Source: an uncultured Clostridia bacterium (GTDB taxonomy: Bacteria; Bacillota; Clostridia; Lachnospirales; Lachnospiraceae). Taken from it: DNA of 5,973 nt. The DNA lies in assembly GCA_937888895.1 (NCBI GenBank), contig CALASV010000220.1, positions 1 to 5,973 on the forward strand, written 5' to 3'. Below, piece by piece: positions 1 through 4,877 of the stretch. Under the pieces are notes generated by a model that was not told where the DNA came from, searched no databases, and worked only from the letters and a program-made list of their open reading frames with translations. The position numbers were made by a program, and so were the translations under genes. Within the stretch, counting starts at the first letter, position 1; the number at the start of each line of letters is the position of its first letter.

Positions 1-1135
1 TAACGTAAGTTCCATCTTCTGTAATCCATTCACGAGGAACGCATCTTTCATCGTTAGCAATCTTGTGAACATCTCTTACAGCAGTTCCACACTGATATGG
101 GTCATCGGAAAGACGTTCTAATACTACCATCTGACCAGAATCACCTTCGTCTGCTGCCTTAACAGCTGCACCCCCTACCTGAGTAGCTTCCAAAACGTCT
201 ACACGGGAAGCAAGGTGAGAAGCAGAACGCTGAAGTGTACTAAATTCGATAGCACGAGTCTTACATCCTAATTCACCAGCAATGAAGTTTGCAAGATAAG
301 CTGCCGTACCAGATAACTGTTTATGACCAAATGCATCAACAAAGTTAATGTCATTACCTAATTCACATACATATCTGCCATCTGCTGTACAAATACCTTC
401 AGAAACAGCTACGATAACAGAAGTCTTTTCTTCTAAAAGTTTTGCTACTCTGTTCTTAAAATCCTGAACATCAAATGTGATTTCTGGAAGGTAGATTAAA
501 TCTGGACCATCACAGTCTTCACCCTTAGATAATGCAGTAGCACCTGTTAACCAACCAGCGTTACGTCCCATTACTTCTACGATAGTAACAAGACCCTTAG
601 AATATTCTAAGCATAAGCTGTCACGGATAATTTCCTTCATTGCTGTACCAATGTACTTAGCAGCACTACCATAACCTGGTGTATGGTCTGTTAAAGCAAG
701 GTCGTTATCAATTGTCTTTGGACAACCAATGAACTTTGTTGGATGACCAGTAACAATAGCATAGTCAGATAATTTCTTGATAGTATCCATAGAATCATTA
801 CCACCAATGTAGATGAAAGCTTCGATGTCAAGCTCATCTAAGATAGCAAAGATTTTTTCATAAACAGCTTTATCTTCGTGAATACCTGGTAATTTAAAAC
901 GGCAAGAACCTAAAAATGCGGAAGGAGTTCTCTTTAATACTTCTGCATCTAATTCTGTTTGGATATAATCAGATAAGTCTACATACTTTCCTTCTAATAA
1001 TCCTTGAATACCATGAAGCATACCATATACTTTGTTTGCACCACGGTCTTTTGCAGTACGGTAAACACCAGCAAGACTGGAGTTAATAACTGAGGTAGGA
1101 CCACCAGACTGTCCCACGATTACATTTCTTTTCAT
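1..1135 (-). CDS. pfp: 6-phosphofructokinase, pyrophosphate-dependent type (3' end cut by window edge)
   Basis: This cytosolic enzyme phosphorylates fructose 6-phosphate to fructose 1,6-bisphosphate in glycolysis. Translating the minus strand from the ATG at 1135 gives 378 uninterrupted residues (MKRNVIVGQSGGPTSVIN...), leaving the frame open at base 1. Roughly the last 30 residues are probably missing compared with the usual 400-odd. Motifs in order are GGPT (11-14), GGNDS (111-115), PKTIDND (139-145, D143 being the expected catalytic base), and MGRNAGW (189-195, sugar-phosphate binding). In this superfamily, ATP enzymes carry GGDGS and PGTIDND, while PPi enzymes carry Asp and Lys at the second variable positions. 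Here D114 and K140 match the PPi form, so PPi is the likely phosphate donor and the step may be reversible. N113 replaces the usual Mg-binding Asp. The start is fixed by GGAGG at 1145-1141, five bases away. Codon choice is richer in C-ending codons than in the plus-strand genes, consistent with high expression. Family call is very secure; donor specificity is inferred. Confidence 0.93.
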   Translation of the reverse strand, partial: MKRNVIVGQSGGPTSVINSSLAGVYRTAKDRGANKVYGMLHGIQGLLEGKYVDLSDYIQTELDAEVLKRTPSAFLGSCRFKLPGIHEDKAVYEKIFAILDELDIEAFIYIGGNDSMDTIKKLSDYAIVTGHPTKFIGCPKTIDNDLALTDHTPGYGSAAKYIGTAMKEIIRDSLCLEYSKGLVTIVEVMGRNAGWLTGATALSKGEDCDGPDLIYLPEITFDVQDFKNRVAKLLEEKTSVIVAVSEGICTADGRYVCELGNDINFVDAFGHKQLSGTAAYLANFIAGELGCKTRAIEFSTLQRSASHLASRVDVLEATQVGGAAVKAADEGDSGQMVVLERLSDDPYQCGTAVRDVHKIANDERCVPREWITEDGTYV

Positions 1136-1140
1136 AATAA

Positions 1141-1145
1141 CCTCC
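1141..1145 (-). promoter_or_regulatory. Ribosome binding site of the phosphofructokinase gene
   Basis: On the minus strand this reads GGAGG, a near-perfect Shine-Dalgarno, five bases before the ATG at 1135-1133. It settles the start of the phosphofructokinase, which begins with the expected MKRNVIVGQSGG N-terminus. Further upstream the minus strand is mostly A/T. A TTGACT at 1266-1261 resembles a -35 box, but no convincing -10 lies 16-18 bases downstream, so no promoter is called for pfk. Confidence 0.85.
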
Positions 1146-1304
1146 AAAAAAATTTTATCTTTTCTCTTTTCGATAGTACTTTTGACTGTCTTTTCTATTT
1201 TAATATATTATTGCCAAAATTTCCACAGTTATTTTTAATTTTTTTAAAAAATTTATATAAAGTCAAGTGGATATTCGTAATTTGCTCTGCGACTTACTTA
1301 TAAC

Positions 1305-1330
1305 CAACAAGTTATTATAAAGAACTGTTG
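1305..1330. promoter_or_regulatory. Imperfect inverted repeat overlapping the metF -35 (possible operator)
   Basis: CAACAAGTT (1305-1313) and AACTGTTG (1323-1330) are inverted copies differing by one inserted base, separated by nine A/T-rich bases. The right arm overlaps the -35 hexamer of the predicted metF promoter by three bases. That placement would suit a repressor or activator site. It also lies within the shared 275-base region between the divergent pfk and metF genes. No known regulator motif was recognised, and the region is AT-rich enough for weak dyads to arise by chance. What is seen is the symmetry; the operator role is inference. Confidence 0.35.
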
Positions 1331-1356
1331 TGTTGATGCTTCTTTTTTGCTACAAT
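1328..1356 (+). promoter_or_regulatory. Predicted sigma-A-type promoter for metF and following genes
   Basis: TTGTGT (1328-1333, -35) is followed after exactly 17 bases by TACAAT (1351-1356, -10). A TGC sits directly before the -10, forming an extended -10. Transcription would start near 1363, giving a leader of about 48 bases before the metF ATG at 1411. That is too short for a SAM riboswitch, and none of the conserved riboswitch core is present. This promoter also argues against any metF start upstream of 1363. Called from consensus match and spacing only. Confidence 0.65.
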
Positions 1357-1410
1357 AAATGTACCAAAAAAATTTTTTATAATAAAATAGGAAATAAAAG
1401 GAGAACTATA

Positions 1411-2271
1411 ATGAAAATTCGTGATAAATTCAAAGAGAAAACAGTATTTTCTTTTGAAGTATTCCCACCAAAGAAAACAAGCAGTATTGAAACAGTATAT
1501 CGTACATTAGAGGAACTGGAAGGTTTAACACCAGATTTTATTAGTGTGACGTTTAGTGCTGGTGGTACAGGAAATAGTGCATTAGCATTAGATATTGCAT
1601 CAAAAATTAAAGAAAGTAATAGGGTAGAACCTGCGATTCATTTACCATGTATCAATTATTCGAAAGAAGAAATTTCAGAAGTATTGAAAGAGATAGATGC
1701 TCGCGGTATTGAAAATATTTTAGCTTTGAGGGGAGATATTAATCCAGATATTCCACCTAAAAATGAATTTCGTTATGCAAGTGATTTAATTTCTTTTATT
1801 AAAGAACGAGGAGATTATGATATTGCAGGGGCTTGTTATCCAGAAGGACATATAGAGGCACCTGATATGGTGACAGATATTTTGAATTTAAAGAAAAAAG
1901 TAGAGGCAGGAGCAGACCATTTAATTACACAACTATTTTTTGATAATTCGGTTTTCTATGATTTTAAAGAAAAGGCAACAATTGCTGGTATCAATGTACC
2001 AATGGAAGCAGGAATTATGCCAGTTATCAATAAAAGTCAAATTGAACGAATGGTGAGTATGTGTGGAGCGAGTTTGCCATCGAAGTTTGTAAAAATGATG
2101 CAACGATATGAACATAATCCAGAAGCGTTAAGAGATGCAGGGATTGCCTATGCGATTGACCAAATTGTTGACTTGTTGGCAAATGGAGTAGATGGTATTC
2201 ATTTGTATACGATGAATAATGCTTATGTAGCAAAGCGTATTTCAGATGCAGTGTCTCGTTTGTTTGTGTAG
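1411..2271 (+). CDS. metF: 5,10-methylenetetrahydrofolate reductase
   Basis: The enzyme is a cytosolic FAD-containing reductase that makes 5-methyl-THF from 5,10-methylene-THF, feeding methionine synthesis (and, in some Clostridia, the methyl branch of acetogenesis). At 286 residues it is the usual single-domain bacterial TIM-barrel length. Motifs in order are SFEVFPPK (14-21, with E16 aligning with the catalytic Glu of E. coli MetF), ISVTFSAGG (44-52), HLPCIN (77-82), NILALRGD (102-109, D109 at the flavin/folate-contact Asp), CYPEGH (142-147) and TQLFFDN (173-179, Q174 folate contact), then EAGIMPVIN (199-207). The ATG at 1411 is chosen because AAGGAG (1398-1403) lies seven bases upstream and the FEVFPPK motif then sits at the expected distance from the N-terminus. 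An in-frame GTG at 1330 would add 27 atypical residues and begins inside the promoter. First gene of a tight run; its stop codon shares a base with the next gene's ribosome site. No downstream NADH-binding partner or zinc subunit gene is adjacent. Confidence 0.95.
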   Translation: MKIRDKFKEKTVFSFEVFPPKKTSSIETVYRTLEELEGLTPDFISVTFSAGGTGNSALALDIASKIKESNRVEPAIHLPCINYSKEEISEVLKEIDARGIENILALRGDINPDIPPKNEFRYASDLISFIKERGDYDIAGACYPEGHIEAPDMVTDILNLKKKVEAGADHLITQLFFDNSVFYDFKEKATIAGINVPMEAGIMPVINKSQIERMVSMCGASLPSKFVKMMQRYEHNPEALRDAGIAYAIDQIVDLLANGVDGIHLYTMNNAYVAKRISDAVSRLFV

Positions 2272-2274
2272 GAG
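2271..2274 (+). promoter_or_regulatory. Ribosome binding site of the DNA glycosylase gene, starting on the last base of the metF stop
   Basis: GGAG begins on the final G of the metF TAG stop (2269-2271). It is two bases from the ATG at 2277 and five bases from the adjacent ATG at 2280. The second spacing is workable, so it favours the start at 2280. A ribosome finishing metF would cover this site, which suggests translational coupling. Confidence 0.7.
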
Positions 2275-2279
2275 TTATG

Positions 2280-2783
2280 ATGAGTGAGTATAGTCATATT
2301 TCACATACTTTTTCGCCCGTATATGACGAGCAATCCGAAATTCTAATTTTAGGAAGTTTTCCATCTGTAAAATCGAGAGAACAAGGATTTTATTATGGGC
2401 ATCCACAAAATCGTTTTTGGAAAGTAATGGCTAGTATTTGTAAGCAAGAAGTTCCAAATACGATAGAAGAAAAGAAAGAGATGTTACTAAAAAATCATAT
2501 TGCGATTTGGGATGTTATCGACAGTTGTGATATTATTGGTTCTAGTGATAGCAGTATTAAAAATGTAGTACCTGCTGATATTGTAGGATTATTGAAAAAA
2601 ACAAATATTAAAACAATTTTTGCCAATGGGAAAACAGCAGGAAAATTATACGAAAAATTTAGTAAGAAAGCAACAGGACTAGAAATTGTCATATTGCCAT
2701 CGACAAGTCCCGCAAATGCCATGTTTTCTTTGGAACGATTGATAACAGAATGGAAAGGACAAATAGAAGGATTAGACCAATGA
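2280..2783 (+). CDS. Uracil-DNA-glycosylase-superfamily protein, hypoxanthine (deoxyinosine) DNA glycosylase type
   Basis: It probably removes deaminated bases (hypoxanthine, perhaps uracil) from DNA as the first step of base-excision repair. The 167-residue protein has the compact UDG fold signature. It shows LGSFPS (24-29), the family-typical FYYGHPQNRFWKV stretch (37-49, N44 being a candidate catalytic-pocket Asn), IWDVIDSC (76-83), IFANGKTA (113-120) and PSTSPANA (140-147, the second active-site loop). The FYYgHPqNrFW pattern is characteristic of the small deoxyinosine glycosylase group (UDG family 6), and differs from the GQDPYH motif of classical Ung. Length fits that group. The start at 2280 is preferred over the ATG at 2277 by ribosome-site spacing. 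The gene follows metF by eight bases and overlaps the transporter gene by four bases. Hypoxanthine specificity is inferred from motif type; the superfamily call is firm. Confidence 0.85.
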   Translation: MSEYSHISHTFSPVYDEQSEILILGSFPSVKSREQGFYYGHPQNRFWKVMASICKQEVPNTIEEKKEMLLKNHIAIWDVIDSCDIIGSSDSSIKNVVPADIVGLLKKTNIKTIFANGKTAGKLYEKFSKKATGLEIVILPSTSPANAMFSLERLITEWKGQIEGLDQ

Positions 2784-3955
2784 TGACAATTTTATTAATA
2801 ATTATTTTGATTTCTTTTTTAGGGGTAGGTGTACCAGATTCTGCTCTTGGTACAGCATGGCCTGCCATTTATACCGAATTTGACTTACCAATTTCCGTAG
2901 CAGGTTATATTACAGTAACGATTAGTATTTGTACGGTAATCTCTAGTTTACTTAGTGCAACATTAGTAAAAAAGTTTGGAACAGGAGTCATTGCAGCAGT
3001 AAGTACTATTTTAACAGTAGTTGCATTGTTTGGCTTTTCTATTTCCAATCATGTAGTATTTTTCTTTTTATTTGCAATTCCATTAGGACTTGGTGCAGGT
3101 TCGATTGACTCTGCATTGAATGGATTTGTTTCTTTACATTATAAAGCTTCACAAGTTAGCTTTTTGCATTGTTTTTATGGACTTGGTGTTGCTGTTACTC
3201 CTTATTTAATGTCACTTGCATTACATGATGGAAATGATTGGAGAAAAGGTTATCAAATGGTAACACTAATACAAGGCATGATTGCTGTTGTAACAGTAGT
3301 TGCTTTACCATTATGGAAAAAGGTAGAGAAAAAACAAATAGAAGAAGCAGGGGAAGAAACAAAAGTAATGCCTTTTATAGAATTAGTAAAAATACCAGCA
3401 GTCAGATGGGCAGGATTTGTCTTTTTATTTTCTTGTGCAGTGGAATTAACTTCTGGTTCTTGGAGTACTACTTTTTTTGTAGAAGCAAAAAATGTTGCAC
3501 CAGAAAGTGCAGCGAGAGTTTCTATTTTGTTTTATGCAGGATTGACCTTAGGACGTTTGTTTTCAGGAATACTTGTAGAAAGATTTGGAGCATGGAAGTT
3601 AATTTGGAGTTCTAGTACCATTATTTTAGTAGCAATTATAGGTATGATGTTGCCATTACCAATAGGAGTTTGTTCCATATCTTTATTTTTGATTGGATTG
3701 GGCGTAGGACCATTGTTCCCAAATTTAACCTATTTAACTCCAATCAATTTTGGAAAAGAAATTTCTCTTTCTGTCATGGGATTGCAAAGTGCATTTTCTT
3801 ATGTTGGAATTATGACTTTGCCACCATTGTTTGGCATATTAGCAGATAAATGGTCTACTAGCATTTTTCCATATTATTTATTAGGATTATTTTTAATTTA
3901 TATGTATTCTATTTTTATGTTAGTTCGTAGATTGAAAAAACAAGGAAGATATTAG
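2780..3955 (+). CDS. Major facilitator superfamily transporter, about 12 TM segments, substrate unknown
   Basis: This is a cytoplasmic-membrane secondary transporter of 391 residues, typical of a 12-helix MFS protein. Hydrophobic segments run from residue 3 to about 180 and from about 208 to 382. They are split by a charged cytoplasmic loop (180-205) between the two six-helix halves. Family marks include VPDSALGTAWP in helix 1 (18-28, with a membrane Asp at 20), a motif-A-like KKFGTG turn after helix 2 (64-69), GLGAGSIDSALN (103-114) and LHCFYGLG (129-136). The LGRLFSGILVERFG stretch (257-270) repeats motif A in the second half. The G-G-ID-LN and LH-F-GLG pattern resembles the sugar-porter-like FucP/YfkF-style MFS group, but no substrate can be assigned. 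The start at 2780 overlaps the glycosylase stop as ATGA and has AAGGA (2767-2771) eight bases upstream. An ATG at 2750 would add a hydrophilic 10-residue tail with a poorer ribosome site. No drug-resistance or regulator gene accompanies it. Confidence 0.85.
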   Translation: MMTILLIIILISFLGVGVPDSALGTAWPAIYTEFDLPISVAGYITVTISICTVISSLLSATLVKKFGTGVIAAVSTILTVVALFGFSISNHVVFFFLFAIPLGLGAGSIDSALNGFVSLHYKASQVSFLHCFYGLGVAVTPYLMSLALHDGNDWRKGYQMVTLIQGMIAVVTVVALPLWKKVEKKQIEEAGEETKVMPFIELVKIPAVRWAGFVFLFSCAVELTSGSWSTTFFVEAKNVAPESAARVSILFYAGLTLGRLFSGILVERFGAWKLIWSSSTIILVAIIGMMLPLPIGVCSISLFLIGLGVGPLFPNLTYLTPINFGKEISLSVMGLQSAFSYVGIMTLPPLFGILADKWSTSIFPYYLLGLFLIYMYSIFMLVRRLKKQGRY

Positions 3956-3998
3956 CCAAGTCAATATAAAAATTAGCTAAAAAGTCGGAGAAATGATT

Positions 3999-4004
3999 AG
4001 GTGG
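3999..4004 (+). promoter_or_regulatory. Ribosome binding site of the MBL-fold hydrolase gene
   Basis: AGGTGG lies four bases upstream of the ATG at 4009-4011 and fixes that start. The 53-base gap after the transporter holds no recognisable promoter or terminator. Its only symmetry is a weak 5-bp TTAGC/GCTAA pair with a 19-base loop, so co-transcription with the upstream genes is the simplest reading. Confidence 0.65.
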
Positions 4005-4008
4005 TATT

Positions 4009-4710
4009 ATGGAACAAGTAAACATAACAAAAGATATTTCTTATATAAAGTCAACTATTGAGCCGCTTTCGGCAGAAGTAGGAATAATAGAAGGAGAGCA
4101 ATATATTTATTTGTTTGATGTAGGAAATAATAAAGAAGTGAGGGAATATTTAGAAACATTTTCAAAGCCAAAGAAAATTGTATTATCTCATTTTCATCCA
4201 GACCATATAGGTAACATTGGAAAGGTGTCATTTGAAATGCTATATGTAGGAGTAAATACAGAAAAATATTTACAAAATTATATTTCTAATTATGCGACAG
4301 AGAGAATGGCAGAACTTACAGGAGTAGTATCAAATCTATTAGGCAAGTTTTCAATAGAAACTAAGCAAAGTCGATATGAAATTGTATTAAAACCAATGTT
4401 AATAGAAGATGGTGTAAAATTAGAAATTTATCCAATGCCAAATAGTCATGCAAAAGGTGCTTTAGCATTATTAGTAGATGAACAGTATCTTTTTCTTGGT
4501 GATGCTTTATATTGTAAAACAAAGAATGGTAAGTGTGTATATAATGCACAATTGTTAAAAGAAGAAATAGAACTTTTAAAGAAACTTTCAGCAAAATATA
4601 TAGTCTCTAGCCATGCGATACCACCAGTTAAAGAAAAAAGCATAGAACTTTCTAGATTAGAAGAAATTTATGCAAAACGGCAAAAGGGGAATGCTTACAT
4701 TTTTATATAA
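4009..4710 (+). CDS. Metallo-beta-lactamase-fold metal-dependent hydrolase, substrate unknown
   Basis: The 233-residue protein shows a complete dinuclear-metal MBL signature. HFHPDH (61-66) supplies H61, H63, D65 and H66. NSHAKGA (145-151) supplies H147, LFLGD (161-165) the bridging D165, and VSSHA (199-203) the last His, H202. It is therefore likely an active metal-dependent hydrolase rather than a decayed copy. There is no signal peptide, so it should be cytosolic. The family covers thioesterases such as glyoxalase II, phosphodiesterases, lactonases and others. The short length and lack of added domains do not choose between these, and nothing suggests a true beta-lactamase. It sits 53 bases after the transporter in the same direction, perhaps in the same transcript, and is followed by a terminator-like hairpin. 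A transporter next to a hydrolase might imply uptake and hydrolysis of one compound, but that is speculation. Confidence 0.88.
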   Translation: MEQVNITKDISYIKSTIEPLSAEVGIIEGEQYIYLFDVGNNKEVREYLETFSKPKKIVLSHFHPDHIGNIGKVSFEMLYVGVNTEKYLQNYISNYATERMAELTGVVSNLLGKFSIETKQSRYEIVLKPMLIEDGVKLEIYPMPNSHAKGALALLVDEQYLFLGDALYCKTKNGKCVYNAQLLKEEIELLKKLSAKYIVSSHAIPPVKEKSIELSRLEEIYAKRQKGNAYIFI

Positions 4711-4747
4711 AAAGTAACAGTTCAGCCTAAATAACATTATTATATTA

Positions 4748-4788
4748 AAAAAAGCTTACTTTATTGTATAAATAGAGTAGGCTTTTCT
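4748..4788 (+). terminator. Intrinsic terminator-like hairpin after the hydrolase gene (possible attenuator for the GTPase gene)
   Basis: The left arm AAGCTTACTTTATT (4752-4765) and right arm AATAGAGTAGGCTT (4771-4784) form a 14-bp stem with two G-U wobbles around the five-base loop GTATA. Two further A-U pairs extend the base, and TTTTCT follows the GC. A run of seven A (4747-4753) precedes it, so it may act weakly in the other direction too. It closes the upstream transcript 38 bases after the hydrolase stop. It also ends only about 18 bases before the ribosome site of the GTPase gene, leaving no room for a promoter after it. It may therefore act as a read-through-controlled attenuator. Confidence 0.75.
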
Positions 4789-4805
4789 AAATAAGTTTTT
4801 AGAAT

Positions 4806-4810
4806 GGAAG
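4806..4810 (+). promoter_or_regulatory. Ribosome binding site deciding the TTG start of the GTPase gene
   Basis: GGAAG lies nine bases before TTG at 4820-4822. It is the only purine-rich site near the beginning of the GTPase frame, which has no ATG before the P-loop. A TTG at 4811 touches this site directly and so has no spacing. The match is modest, in keeping with low or regulated translation. Confidence 0.5.
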
Positions 4811-4819
4811 TTGATTCAA

Positions 4820-4877
4820 TTGCAGGAAATTAATAGTAACACAACTAAGTATAATTTTTCCGATGAAATTCCTGCAA
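4820..4877. repeat. 9-bp inverted repeat covering the GTPase start codon
   Basis: TTGCAGGAA (4820-4828) and TTCCTGCAA (4869-4877) are perfect inverted copies separated by 40 bases. The left arm begins exactly at the proposed TTG start, and the right arm lies in codons 17-20. In mRNA the pair could form a hairpin that hides the start codon. A repeat this long with a loop this size is expected about once by chance in a window this size, so the position is what makes it noteworthy. Confidence 0.4.

Noticed and set aside
1189..1266. Promoter for pfk from TTGACT at 1266-1261
   Set aside because: No acceptable -10 lies 16-18 bases downstream on the minus strand; the AT-rich stretch gives many poor matches.
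1330..1410. In-frame GTG extension of metF adding 27 residues
   Set aside because: It begins inside the predicted promoter and precedes the expected transcript start. It has no ribosome site, and family members begin close to the FEVFPPK motif. ATG 1411 has AAGGAG at seven bases.
1933..2722. Several minus-strand open frames opposite metF and the glycosylase
   Set aside because: They are low-complexity shadows of well-supported plus-strand genes, without ribosome sites.
2750..2779. Earlier ATG for the MFS transporter at 2750
   Set aside because: Its ribosome site is weak and too distant, and it adds a short charged tail. ATG 2780 has AAGGA at eight bases and the common ATGA overlap.
3238..3615. 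125-codon open frame inside the transporter gene, same strand
   Set aside because: It is out of frame with the clear MFS protein, rich in Cys/Arg/Ser with no recognisable domain, and has no good ribosome site.
3952..3980. Terminator between the transporter and hydrolase genes
   Set aside because: Only a 5-bp TTAGC/GCTAA pair with a 19-base loop and no T-run, too weak to call.
4361..4643. Two minus-strand open frames opposite the hydrolase gene
   Set aside because: They lie opposite the conserved His/Asp metal-binding motifs of the MBL protein and have no domain of their own.
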